Positions 15,864 to 24,890 of a stretch of 64,000 nucleotides of DNA are shown one piece after another. Source of the DNA: an uncultured candidate division WPS-2 bacterium (lineage in GTDB: Bacteria > Vulcanimicrobiota > Vulcanimicrobiia > Vulcanimicrobiales > Vulcanimicrobiaceae). Position 1 is the stretch's first letter. The number at the start of each line of letters is the position of its first letter. The DNA lies in assembly GCA_937927945.1 (NCBI GenBank), contig CALEYW010000082.1, positions 116,427 to 180,426 of the forward strand. Reading direction: 5' to 3'. A program made the position numbers and the translations under genes. A model generated the notes under the pieces. That model did no database searches. It saw only the letters and a program-made list of their open reading frames with translations, and had not been told where the DNA came from.

Positions 15864-16814
15864 GTGAAGAGACTCACTCGCACGCTGATCGCGGGCGCCG
15901 GCGTAACGGGAGCGTTGGCGGCGACCAATCGCGCCTTGCAGAACGCCCCCGTCCCGACCAACGCGCTCGGCGGGACCCGCCTTCCGTGGAACTGGCGAGG
16001 CTACGAGCTCTTCGCGACGCAAGCCGGCGAGGGCCCTCTCGTCTTGCTGGTCCATGGCGTCTCGGTCGGCGCGTCATCGTACGAGTTCCGCCGCCTGTTC
16101 CCGTTGCTGGCGCGCAGCCGCCGGGTGATCGCGATCGACCTGATCGGCTGCGGCCTCTCGGAGAAACCGCGGCTTCCTTACACGCCGGAGGTCTTCGTCG
16201 AGCAGATCGTCGACGCGCTGCACGTCTTCGCCCCCGAACCGGCATCCATCGTCGCTTCCGCCCTCGGAGCGACGTTCGCGATCCGGGCGGCGACTCGCGC
16301 GCACGACCGGATCGATCGGCTCGCCGCGATCGCTCCGGCGGGACTCGGTCACGGCGCGAGCGGCGCGCGAGCCGCGCTCGGAAGGCTGATTCGCACGCCG
16401 GTGCTCGGCGAAGCCACCTACAATGCGCTGGCGTCGAAGGCGTTGATCCGGTCGTTCTTGCAGCGCCGCGTCTACGCCGATCCGTCGCACGCGACCGCCG
16501 AGGTGGTCGATCACTACTATGCGGTCGCTCATCAGCCCGGCGCGCGCCGCGTTCCCGCGGCATTCGTCGGCGGCGAGCTCGACTGCGACGTCGCGCGCGA
16601 CCTCCCATTCCTCGCCACGCCGCTGCTCGTACTGTGGGGAGAACGCGCCTCGGCGCTCAACCCGCGTTCGAACGCCGACGAATTCATGCGCCTCACCCGC
16701 AACGCGCGGCTGTCCACCTTCGCGCACAGCAGCCTCTTGCCGCACGAAGAAGAGCCGGAAGCCGTAGCCGCCGCGCTCGAGTCGTTTCTCGGCGGTCTGA
16801 AGGCCACCGCCTGA
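15864..16814 (+). CDS. Alpha/beta-hydrolase
   Basis: 316 residues. The alpha/beta-hydrolase core is evident: strand and oxyanion turn LVLLVHGVSVGASSYEFR, then VIAIDLIGCGLSEKP, a nucleophile-elbow region ASIVASALGATFA with the likely nucleophile Ser, LLVLWGERASALNP, and a late His (FAHSSLLPHEEEP). The elbow departs from the usual GxSxG (ASALG), so the catalytic Ser assignment is tentative. The N-terminus has a short hydrophobic stretch (LIAGAGVTGALAATN) that may act as an anchor. Overall it resembles plant- and cyanobacteria-type hydrolases. Substrate unknown. Confidence 0.8.
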   Translation: MKRLTRTLIAGAGVTGALAATNRALQNAPVPTNALGGTRLPWNWRGYELFATQAGEGPLVLLVHGVSVGASSYEFRRLFPLLARSRRVIAIDLIGCGLSEKPRLPYTPEVFVEQIVDALHVFAPEPASIVASALGATFAIRAATRAHDRIDRLAAIAPAGLGHGASGARAALGRLIRTPVLGEATYNALASKALIRSFLQRRVYADPSHATAEVVDHYYAVAHQPGARRVPAAFVGGELDCDVARDLPFLATPLLVLWGERASALNPRSNADEFMRLTRNARLSTFAHSSLLPHEEEPEAVAAALESFLGGLKATA

Positions 16815-16827
16815 GCGAGCGCCCGGG

Positions 16828-17652
16828 TCAGGGCGTCGGGACGTTGCCGTTCGTCCAGCGCGCGCCTTCGCGCAGATCCGCGTCGGGATCGGGCGGGGCG
16901 GCGTTCGCGCACGACCCGGCACCGTCGACGCATTCGTAGCGGACGTGGATCAGCGTACCGCCGGCCGGCGCTCCCGCGGACGGCGCCGGTGACGCTCCGC
17001 CGATCGTCGCACCGCCGAGATCCCCTTCGTGGGCCGGCGCGCCGTTCGCGGCACCGGTGGGATCGGCGGCCGCGCCGTCCTTGCGGCCGACGACGGCGGT
17101 GTACGGCGGCGCGGCGAACAGGCGCAGCGTCACGTACTGCTCGCGCTGGGCCAGCGGCGCGCCGTTCGCGTCGCGCACCTGCACCGCGACGCGCAGCGAG
17201 AGGCGCGATTCTTGAACGAAGCCGCTGCACTGCAGCCACGAGACGTTGTCGGCGCCGGAACGGTTCGCCGGCGCCGCGGGATCGCAGTCAGGCGGCGCGA
17301 CGGTCGTGGCGGTGACCGTGTAGGCCAGGGTCAACGGCGGGCCGCCGGACGCGGGCTCGGCAGCGACCGTTTCCTGCAGCGGGTTCGGCAGCGTGCCGAG
17401 CGCGCCCGCGTACGCGCCGAGTGACGGCGGCGTGCCGGCGAACGGTTCGGACGGCGCGAGCGGCGCGGCGGCGACGGCGATCGTGCCGCCGAGCCGCTGC
17501 TGGTAGTCGGCGACGGCGTCGTGGAGCGCCGTCTCGATCGCGTGATCCGCGGCAGCCCGCACGCCCGCGCGCGCGAACGCCGCCGCCGACTCCAGGACCA
17601 AGGCTGCCGTCAAGCAGAGCGCGACGACGAACCAGAGCGTGGTCGCGAGCAT
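16828..17652 (-). CDS. Pseudopilin-associated protein (PilX-like), putative
   Basis: 274 residues with a single N-terminal hydrophobic helix (about 5-25, LWFVVALCLTAALVLESAAAF), then a long Ala/Gly/Pro-rich exported domain with a few cysteines (PDCDP, LQCSGF, YECVDGAGSC). There is no canonical GFTLxE prepilin motif. It is the last of three genes. Its ATG at 17652 abuts the stop of the prepilin gene at 17653, so an operon with the two upstream prepilins is certain. A minor-pilin or PilX-type role is inferred from context only. Confidence 0.6.
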   Translation of the reverse strand: MLATTLWFVVALCLTAALVLESAAAFARAGVRAAADHAIETALHDAVADYQQRLGGTIAVAAAPLAPSEPFAGTPPSLGAYAGALGTLPNPLQETVAAEPASGGPPLTLAYTVTATTVAPPDCDPAAPANRSGADNVSWLQCSGFVQESRLSLRVAVQVRDANGAPLAQREQYVTLRLFAAPPYTAVVGRKDGAAADPTGAANGAPAHEGDLGGATIGGASPAPSAGAPAGGTLIHVRYECVDGAGSCANAAPPDPDADLREGARWTNGNVPTP

Positions 17653-18192
17653 CTACATGCGCGCCGGCGGCATGACGTCGCGGCGCAGCACCTGACCCGG
17701 CGGGAAGACCGACGGCGGCAGCGTTTCGGCCAGCGTGATCGACGCGGCGTCGTCCGGTGGAATCGTACCGTCGGCCGCGACGCGGCACGGATCGCGCGGA
17801 TACGTGACGACGACCGTGAAACGCTCCGTCGCCGCATCGTAGGTCGTGGTGAGGGGAAAGGTCAGCGTGCGCGGCGCCGAACCGCCGCAGGCCGCCGGCG
17901 CGCGCAGCTCGGCGCCGGCGAGCGTGGAGGTGGCACCGGCGGCAAGCGCCCAGGTACGGTCGCTCAGCAGCGCCGTGCCGTCCTGCGCGGGCGACGAGGC
18001 GTACGCGACGGCGGCCCGCGCGCGGGCCAGCGCATTTTCGCCCGCCATGAGCGCGAGGTCGCGCGGTGCGCGCGGTGCGGCGTTCTGTACCAGCGCCGCG
18101 ATCGCGCCGAGCGTCGCCGCCGAGGTCAGCGCGAGGACGCCCATGCACACCACGACCTCGAGCAGGGTGAAGCCGCGATCACCCGTTCGCAT
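17653..18192 (-). CDS. Prepilin-type N-terminal methylation protein (minor pseudopilin)
   Basis: 179 residues from ATG 18192. The type IV prepilin leader MRTGDRGFTLLEVVVCMGVL is textbook: a short basic leader, the Gly before Phe for peptidase/methylase processing, Glu+5, then the hydrophobic helix. The globular part has a possible disulfide pair (AACGGS, RDPCRV). It overlaps the end of the upstream prepilin gene by 14 bp. It resembles PilV/GspI-class minor pilins in size, but family assignment is not firm. Confidence 0.8.
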   Translation of the reverse strand: MRTGDRGFTLLEVVVCMGVLALTSAATLGAIAALVQNAAPRAPRDLALMAGENALARARAAVAYASSPAQDGTALLSDRTWALAAGATSTLAGAELRAPAACGGSAPRTLTFPLTTTYDAATERFTVVVTYPRDPCRVAADGTIPPDDAASITLAETLPPSVFPPGQVLRRDVMPPARM

Positions 18193-19354
18193 AGAACCCG
18201 TTCGCCGCGCCCTGCTGCTGCACCGCATCGCAGCGCGACTTCTCGGCGCCGAGCGCCGTGCGTCCGCCGGCGGCGACGTACGGCGCGAAATCGGCGTACC
18301 ATGCGGCGGGCGCTTCGGCCCGCACGTCCCACGGCGCGAAGCTGCCGGCGTTCGTGCCGTCGGCCGCGACGCGATCCGGCGGATACGCCGCGTAGTCCCG
18401 CGCGGTATCCCAGTTCGTGCCGACGACGCTCTTCACCAGCGTGTCGGTGCCCCCGTCGGACGCGCGCGTTCCGCTATAGGTGAAGGTGAATTCGCCGGCG
18501 ATGAACCAGCCGCCCGGCGCGCGCAGCGAGCCGTCCGGATTCGCCGCGAAGTCGTTCCAGTTCACGTACTCGCTCCAGTCAGTGTTCCAACCCAGCGCGC
18601 AGCTCGTCAGCGTCTTCGGGGCGGCGGTGTCGTGGCCGACGTCGCAGCGCTCGCTGCACGTGTAGCGCAGCACTTGGGTGTAGCCGTTGGGAAAGACGCC
18701 GGGCAGCAAGTCGACGACGCGCGAACCGTCGGCGGTGTCGATCCGCACTTCGACCAGCGTGTTCCCACCGCCGAGCACGTTGCCGTTCGCGTCGGCCACG
18801 CCGAGCGGAATCGGTGCGGTCGCCGGGACGCTCGCTGCGACGAACGCCGAATCGCTCTGCTGCAGGTAGGAATCGCGATGCGCGGCGAGCGCGTTCGGCG
18901 CCGTCGTCGTGACGACCGGAGCCGCGTGCAATCCGCGCAGCACGATCGCACCCCTCGCCGCGGGATCGCAGGCCGCGATCGGTGCGCTGCCGGCGAGCCG
19001 CACCAGCGCGTCGCCCGGCACCGCCTCGCCGCCGGTGTGGTTGGGAAAGCTGCGATAGCTCCAAAACGTCGGACCCGCCGCGTCGGCGGTGAAGAAGTCG
19101 AGTTGCACGCAATCGTCGTGCGCGCCGCCCGCGCTCGGCGCGCTCGACCAGATCGCGGTCGCGCTGCGCGCTTCGGCGCGGAGTTCGGCGGCGAGCCGCT
19201 CGAGCGCCATGTACGCCGACTGACGCGCGCGCAGATGCGGGACCCCGGCGGCGAGGAGCCGCACACTTTCGAACGCGGTGAATCCGAGCACCGCGAAGAG
19301 GCCCGCGGCGATCGCGATCTCGATCAACGAGAAGCCGGCTTGAGAACCCCGCAC
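18179..19354 (-). CDS. Prepilin-type N-terminal methylation protein (PilW-like)
   Basis: 391 residues starting at GTG 19354. The leader MRGSQAGFSLIEIAIAAGLF has the prepilin-peptidase site (G/FSLIE) and methylation-helix pattern. The long exported domain contains two Cys pairs (YTCSERCDV; SCALGW and SRCDAV). Length and position at the head of the trio fit PilW-type minor pilins, which prime pilus assembly with PilV and PilX homologues. No assembly ATPase, prepilin peptidase or secretin gene lies in the window. It is divergent from the phosphohexomutase gene. Confidence 0.75.
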   Translation of the reverse strand: MRGSQAGFSLIEIAIAAGLFAVLGFTAFESVRLLAAGVPHLRARQSAYMALERLAAELRAEARSATAIWSSAPSAGGAHDDCVQLDFFTADAAGPTFWSYRSFPNHTGGEAVPGDALVRLAGSAPIAACDPAARGAIVLRGLHAAPVVTTTAPNALAAHRDSYLQQSDSAFVAASVPATAPIPLGVADANGNVLGGGNTLVEVRIDTADGSRVVDLLPGVFPNGYTQVLRYTCSERCDVGHDTAAPKTLTSCALGWNTDWSEYVNWNDFAANPDGSLRAPGGWFIAGEFTFTYSGTRASDGGTDTLVKSVVGTNWDTARDYAAYPPDRVAADGTNAGSFAPWDVRAEAPAAWYADFAPYVAAGGRTALGAEKSRCDAVQQQGAANGFYANG

Positions 19355-19473
19355 GACCCGCGGAGTGCCCCGGAGGCGGCGGCGCTATGCCGCAGGCGAC
19401 CGCACGCAACCGCACGCAAGCGCCCGCGTCGACCGTAGGTGAGCCCGTAGGGCCGCCCGAAAGGCGCCCGTCC

Positions 19474-20826
19474 ATGCCGAATGCGTTCGATACGTCGATC
19501 TTCAAAAGCTATGACGTCCGCGGGATCGTCGGTTCTCAACTCACACCCGAGGTGGCCTATCTGATCGGCCGGGCGTTCGTGCAAGCGCTGGGGCGGACGA
19601 ACATCTGCATCGGGCGCGACATGCGGCCGTCGGGAACGGAGCTGCTCGAAGCACTGACCCGCGGCGCGGTCGACGGCGGAGCCGACGTGACGCACATCGG
19701 CATGATCTCGACCGACGCGCTCTACTTCGCGGTGGGGCACTACGAGTTCGACGGCGGAATGATGATCACGGCGTCGCACAACCCCGCCGAGTACAACGGG
19801 CTGAAGTTCTGTCGCGACGAAGCGCAGGCGATCTCGCTCGACACGGGCCTGGGCGACGTTCGCGACCTGGCGGTCTCCGGCGCGTTCACCGAGCCGCAGC
19901 GCAAGGGCACCGTCAAGGAACTCTCGATCCTCGACGACTTCGGGCGGCACTGCGTCTCCTTCATCCGCGACGTCACCAAGATCAAGCCCTACACGATCGC
20001 GATCGATGCCGGCAACGGGATGGCCGGGCTGACCGTCCCGTACGTCTTCAAGTACCTGCCGCAAGTCAAGGTCGTGCCGCTCTATTTCGAACTCGACGGT
20101 ACCTTCCCCAACCACCCGGCGAGCCCGATCGAGGACGAGAACAAACTCGCGCTGCGCGACGCCGTGCTCGCGAACAAGTGCGATCTCGGCGCCGCGTTCG
20201 ACGGCGACGCGGACCGCATGTTCATCGTCGACGAGCGAGGCGGCTTTCCGGATGGCAGCATCGTGACCGCCGCGGTCGGCGTCGCGACGCTCAAGAAGTA
20301 TCCCGGCTCGAAGATCCTCTACAACTTGATCTGCTCGCGCAGCGTCCCTGAAGCCGTGAAGGCTCACGGCGGGATCCCGGTGCGCTCGCAGGTCGGCCAC
20401 TCGCTGATCAAGCCCGAGATGCGGGAGCAGAACATTCCGTTCGGCGGCGAGCACAGCGGGCATTTCTACTTTCGCGAGAACTGGTTCGCCGACTCCGGGA
20501 TGATCGCGCTGCTGCAGTGCCTCGATTTGTTCAGCGAAGAAGGCGAGACGGTCACGCAGGCGATCGCGCCGTACAACGCGCGCTTCCGCTCCGGCGAGAT
20601 CAATTCCAAGGTGGCGGATGCGGACGCCAAGATGCGCGAGATCGAAGCGTACTTCAAGGACGCGAAGATCGACCATCTCGACGGCGTGACCGTCGAGTAC
20701 GACGCCTGGTGGCTGAACGTGCGCAAATCGAACACCGAACCGCTACTGCGGCTCAACGTCGAAGGCGACACCAAGGAACTGATGGAGAAAGGCCGCGACG
20801 AGGCGCTGGCGCTGATCGAGGGGTGA
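19474..20826 (+). CDS. Phosphomannomutase/phosphoglucomutase
   Basis: 450 residues from ATG 19474; an upstream in-frame ATG at 19387 would add an unlikely 29-residue leader. The alpha-D-phosphohexomutase signatures are intact: phosphoserine loop TASHNPAEYNG, metal-binding loop DGDADRMF, sugar loop GGEHSGHFYF and phosphate loop RKSNTEPLLRLNVE. It interconverts hexose-6-phosphate and hexose-1-phosphate for sugar-nucleotide and envelope polysaccharide synthesis. Its TGA overlaps the ATG of the dynamin-like gene by one base (TGATG), so the two are coupled. Confidence 0.93.
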   Translation: MPNAFDTSIFKSYDVRGIVGSQLTPEVAYLIGRAFVQALGRTNICIGRDMRPSGTELLEALTRGAVDGGADVTHIGMISTDALYFAVGHYEFDGGMMITASHNPAEYNGLKFCRDEAQAISLDTGLGDVRDLAVSGAFTEPQRKGTVKELSILDDFGRHCVSFIRDVTKIKPYTIAIDAGNGMAGLTVPYVFKYLPQVKVVPLYFELDGTFPNHPASPIEDENKLALRDAVLANKCDLGAAFDGDADRMFIVDERGGFPDGSIVTAAVGVATLKKYPGSKILYNLICSRSVPEAVKAHGGIPVRSQVGHSLIKPEMREQNIPFGGEHSGHFYFRENWFADSGMIALLQCLDLFSEEGETVTQAIAPYNARFRSGEINSKVADADAKMREIEAYFKDAKIDHLDGVTVEYDAWWLNVRKSNTEPLLRLNVEGDTKELMEKGRDEALALIEG

Positions 20827-23657
20827 TGCGCGACCCGCTCGAGCGATACCGCGCGGCGCGCGACGACGTCGCCGCCGCTTTGGACGAACTGCGCGCGCTG
20901 GTCGCGGAAGCCGCGCGCTGGCACGACGCTCAGGACGACGACGCATCGCTCGCGCGCACGATCGTGCGCTTGCGCGACGGCCGGTTCGTGCTGGCGGTCG
21001 TCGGCGAGTTTTCGAGCGGGAAGTCGTTTCTGCTCAACGCGCTGCTGGGCAAGGTCGCGTTCGAAGAACGGGCGGGCGGAAAGCGCATCGTCGGCCTGCT
21101 CGCGACCGACATCAACCCATCGACCGCGACGATCACCGAGCTTTCGTATGCGCCCGAGGAGTCGGCGACCGCGATCTACGCCAACGGCCGTGAAGAACGC
21201 ATTCCGCTGGGGCGTCTGGCGCGTTTCGTCGCGGTCGGCGAAGAGGGGAAGCTGCACGACGCGACCGGCGACGATACGGGTGCGCCGGTGCTCGTGCGCG
21301 TCGCGGTCGACTCGGCGTTCCTGCGCGGCGGCTTCGTCGTCGCCGACACGCCGGGCTTGGCGTCGATCAACCCGGCGCACCGGCGCGCGACGCTGTCGTA
21401 TCTGCCCGGCGCCGACGCGGTGCTGTATTTGATCGACACGCAGCAGCCGTTCACCGAAGGCGACGCGTCGTTCTTGGGCATCGTGCGCCGCTACATCGAG
21501 TCGGTCTTCATCGTCCAGACGAAGATCGATCTGTGGCGGATGAAGGACGCCGCGCGCGGCGAGGGCGCGGGCGAAGGCTGGCAGGGAGCCGCCCAGCGCA
21601 TCGTCGCCCAAGCCGCGGTGCATGCGCCCGGAACGCCGGTCTTTCCGCTCTCGGCCCGCGAGTACGCCGAAGGGCTGCTCACGCACGACGACGCGCTGAT
21701 CGCGCAGAGCCGCTTCGGCGAGTTCCTCGCCGCCCTCGACGCTTCGCTCGTCGCCACCACCGGCCGGTCGCGGCTGCGCCGCGCCGCTGCGGAGGCGCGC
21801 CGCGTCGCAACCCGAGCCGCCGATACGCTCGCCTTCGACGCCGCCGCGCTCGAGACGGCGGTCGGCGCGCTGCGCATCCGGCGCGACTCAGTGGTTCCGG
21901 CGCTCGATGCGTTCGACGACGCCGCGGCGGCCGCGCAAGCGCGGCTGCTCGAAGCGGGTGCGACCCTCGCGAAGACGACACGTGCGCGCGGTGACGAGTC
22001 GCGGGCCGGCCTCGCGCGCACGCTCCTGCGCGCGTTCGACACCACCGACGTCGCGAAGCTGCGGGATCGCGCGAAACTCCACATCGTCGTCGACGACGTC
22101 CTCGCCACGGCGGTCGGGCGCTTCGCCGGCGACGCGGCCGAGCTGGTGGCGAAGCGTCTGCGCGACGAAGCGCGCGGGGCTTCCGCGGCGGTCGTCTCGG
22201 CCGCCCGCGTCGCGGATGCCGAAGGGGCCCTCGGGCCGCTGCTCGACGCGATCTCCGCCGAACGACTGCCGGTCACCGAAGATGCCGCCGCCGCCTTCGG
22301 CGCCGACGCGTCGAGCGGCGCGTGGAGCACGGATCTCGAGACCGGTCTGCGCTCGTCGATCGTGCTCGGCGCGCTCGGCGGCCCGGCCGTCGCGTTCGTC
22401 GACGCGATCGCGCGGCGGTTCGCCGCGGCGCCGCCCGGCGCATACATGAAACGGGAACTGCTCGCCGACCTCGACGCCGGCGTGTACGCCGCGTTCGACG
22501 GCGAGCTCGCCGCGTACATCGACGGGATCGCGGTGCGCGTCGAGACGATCGCGCGCGGTCTCGGGGCGCGCATCGCCGGGCTCGCGCCGCGCGTGCGCGT
22601 CGAAGCGCTGGGGCCGATCGAACGCGCGCTCACGTCGCAAACAGAGGGTGGCGATCGCAGCGCCGCCGCGCGCGCGGCACGCGAGCGCGCCCACGCCGTG
22701 CGCGCGATCGCGACGCGAATCGAAACGCTGACGGAAGCGTTCGCCCGCGAGAGCCGGATCGATCGGGCGGAACACGCCGACCCGACCGTGCCCCTCGATC
22801 GCGCTGCCGGCCTTGAACGGGTCGCTACCGCCGAGATGACGCGCTTCGATCCGTCCACCTACGAGCACGGTTTGCGCCCGGAACGATGGCGGGTCGCCGT
22901 GCTGGGCGCGTTCAAGCGCGGCAAGTCCAGCTTGATCAACGCGATCGCCGGCTCGCGCGTGCTGCCGGACGAGGGTTCGGACGTCGAGATGCGCTTCCCG
23001 GTCCACGTGCGTTACGGTGCCGAACACAAAGCGTACGCGCTCGGCGACGACGCCGGCTGGAACGCGATCCCGGTCGAGGACGCACTCGACGCGGCGGCGC
23101 GCACGCCGGTCTTGATCGAAACCCCGTGGACGCTGCCGCGCCAGCTCGTGCTGGTGCACGCGCCGGCGTTCGACTCCGGCTTTCCGCTGGCCGGCGAGAT
23201 CGCCGGCGCAGCGGCCGCCGCCGCGAGTGAGATCGTGGCGCTCTTCTCCCGTCAGCTCTCGGACCGCGAGCTCGAGCTGTACGGACGCATCGCGGAAGGC
23301 GGCAAGCCGATGACGTTCGTTCACACGATGGCCGATCACGAGGACACCGCGGAGCGCCGCAACGTCATCATGCTCGCCGATCGCTATTTGCGCGAGCGCG
23401 CGATCGTGCCGCAACGGATCTTCACCACCTCGACGACGGAGTATCGTGAAGCCGCCGAGGCGGGCCGCGCGCCCGCCGGCTGGAACGAGCTGGTCGCGGT
23501 CCGTTCGACGCTCGAGGCGCACGCCGAAGAGCACATGGCGCGGCTGGCCCGAGCCGGCCGGGAGCGGGCCGAGCAGGAACGGCTCGCCCGAAATGCGCCC
23601 GCCGTACAGACAAGCGAGCAGCGATCGTTCCTGGGCCGGTTGTTCCGCCGGAAGTAG
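20826..23657 (+). CDS. Bacterial dynamin-like protein with two G domains
   Basis: 943 residues from ATG 20826. The first G domain is complete: P-loop GEFSSGKSF (about 60-68), switch Thr in NPSTATITEL, G3 VVADTPGLASI and G4 VQTKIDLW. A long helical stalk follows, containing a hydrophobic stretch (SIVLGALGGPAVAFVDAI, about 512-529) that could be a membrane paddle. A second module has an intact P-loop (GAFKRGKSSLIN, near 696), but G3 is degenerate (LVHAPAFDSG) and G4 is atypical (FVHTMADHED). Fused tandem dynamins such as Bacillus DynA are known to tether and repair membranes; a membrane role here is inferred. The C-terminus is basic (RSFLGRLFRRK). Coupled to the phosphohexomutase. Confidence 0.88.
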   Translation: MRDPLERYRAARDDVAAALDELRALVAEAARWHDAQDDDASLARTIVRLRDGRFVLAVVGEFSSGKSFLLNALLGKVAFEERAGGKRIVGLLATDINPSTATITELSYAPEESATAIYANGREERIPLGRLARFVAVGEEGKLHDATGDDTGAPVLVRVAVDSAFLRGGFVVADTPGLASINPAHRRATLSYLPGADAVLYLIDTQQPFTEGDASFLGIVRRYIESVFIVQTKIDLWRMKDAARGEGAGEGWQGAAQRIVAQAAVHAPGTPVFPLSAREYAEGLLTHDDALIAQSRFGEFLAALDASLVATTGRSRLRRAAAEARRVATRAADTLAFDAAALETAVGALRIRRDSVVPALDAFDDAAAAAQARLLEAGATLAKTTRARGDESRAGLARTLLRAFDTTDVAKLRDRAKLHIVVDDVLATAVGRFAGDAAELVAKRLRDEARGASAAVVSAARVADAEGALGPLLDAISAERLPVTEDAAAAFGADASSGAWSTDLETGLRSSIVLGALGGPAVAFVDAIARRFAAAPPGAYMKRELLADLDAGVYAAFDGELAAYIDGIAVRVETIARGLGARIAGLAPRVRVEALGPIERALTSQTEGGDRSAAARAARERAHAVRAIATRIETLTEAFARESRIDRAEHADPTVPLDRAAGLERVATAEMTRFDPSTYEHGLRPERWRVAVLGAFKRGKSSLINAIAGSRVLPDEGSDVEMRFPVHVRYGAEHKAYALGDDAGWNAIPVEDALDAAARTPVLIETPWTLPRQLVLVHAPAFDSGFPLAGEIAGAAAAAASEIVALFSRQLSDRELELYGRIAEGGKPMTFVHTMADHEDTAERRNVIMLADRYLRERAIVPQRIFTTSTTEYREAAEAGRAPAGWNELVAVRSTLEAHAEEHMARLARAGRERAEQERLARNAPAVQTSEQRSFLGRLFRRK

Positions 23658-23705
23658 CGCGCCGGTCCGAGGGGACCCCTTCCCGACCCCCGAATCGCCC
23701 CGGAC

Positions 23706-24872
23706 GTGTCCGACACCTATATCCTCGGCCCCGCGCGGATCGCGCTCGGAGACGGCACGCTGACTCATGGTCGCATCGCCGTCGAGCGCGGGAGGATCGC
23801 CCGCATTCTCTCCGAGGACGGCCCGACCGACGTTCGCCCACCCGACGGTGCGATCGTCGCGCCGGGCCTCATCGACGTCCACACCAACGGCGCCGATGAG
23901 TTCCTCTTCAACCGCGATCAGGGCAACGCGGTCGAGGTCGCCTCGCGCGCCTACGCGCGTCAGGGGGCGACCGGGTACTGCGCCGGCGTCATGACCGCGC
24001 CGTGGGAATCGATGATGCATGCCGCGGCCGAGATCTCCGAGGCCGCCAACGAGCTCGTCGAAAAAGGCGACCCGGTCGGCGCACGGTGCCTCGGAATCCA
24101 TTTCGAGGGACCGTTCCTGAACCCGAAGTTCCGGCGCGTCCATCGCGGAGAATGGATCCTGCCGGCGACGATGGAGCGCGCGCACGAGATGATCGAAGCG
24201 TGCCGCGGGGCGCTCGTGATCGTGACGATGGCGCCCGAGATGGACGGCGTCGACGAAGTCGCGCGCTTCTTCTACGACCAGGGAATCGTCTGTTCGGCCG
24301 GCCACACCGCCGCGCACTACCGCGAAGGGATGCTCGCGATCGGTCTGGGCTTCCGCACCGTGACCCACGCGTTCAACGCGATGCCTCCGCTCGATCACCG
24401 CGATCCCTCGATCCTGGCGGCGTTCATCCAGGAATCCCGTACGACGGTGCAGCTGATCTGCGACGGCTATCACGTCTCGCCGCCGATGGTCGACCTGCTC
24501 TACCGCACGATGCGCGAGCGCCTCGTGCTGACGACCGACAACATGCCGCCCGCCGGCAGCGGTTACCGCATCGAAGGCGGCGTCGTCCGCTCCGAAGACG
24601 GCACGATCGCCGGCAGTGCGCTGCTGATGGATCAAGCAGTGCGCAACCTGATGATGTACGCCGACATTCCGTTCGAGACGGCCGTCGTCTCGGCGACGCG
24701 CAGTCCGGCGCGGCTGCTGAACCTCGACCGCGAAGTCGGCACGATCGAGGCCGGCAAGCGCGCCGATCTTTCGGTATGGAGCGACGAGTACACGGTCCTC
24801 TCGACGATCGTCGGCGGGCTCCCGGTATTCGGCGGCGCGCACTTGTACCGCCCCTCGCGCGCCAGCGCATAG
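23706..24872 (+). CDS. nagA: N-acetylglucosamine-6-phosphate deacetylase
   Basis: 388 residues from GTG 23706. Amidohydrolase family: APGLIDVHTNGADEF at the N-terminal metal-site region, GIHFEGPFLNPKFRRVH (catalytic Glu ligand), CSAGHTAAHYREG, TVTHAFNAMPPLDHRDPS and LTTDNMPPAG near the catalytic Asp. These match NagA rather than generic dihydroorotase-type enzymes. It deacetylates GlcNAc-6-phosphate during amino-sugar or murein recycling. It lies 48 bp after the dynamin gene and 18 bp before the permease; neither nagB nor a GlcNAc transporter is nearby. Confidence 0.9.
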   Translation: MSDTYILGPARIALGDGTLTHGRIAVERGRIARILSEDGPTDVRPPDGAIVAPGLIDVHTNGADEFLFNRDQGNAVEVASRAYARQGATGYCAGVMTAPWESMMHAAAEISEAANELVEKGDPVGARCLGIHFEGPFLNPKFRRVHRGEWILPATMERAHEMIEACRGALVIVTMAPEMDGVDEVARFFYDQGIVCSAGHTAAHYREGMLAIGLGFRTVTHAFNAMPPLDHRDPSILAAFIQESRTTVQLICDGYHVSPPMVDLLYRTMRERLVLTTDNMPPAGSGYRIEGGVVRSEDGTIAGSALLMDQAVRNLMMYADIPFETAVVSATRSPARLLNLDREVGTIEAGKRADLSVWSDEYTVLSTIVGGLPVFGGAHLYRPSRASA

Positions 24873-24890
24873 CCGCCCGCGTTCGACGCG

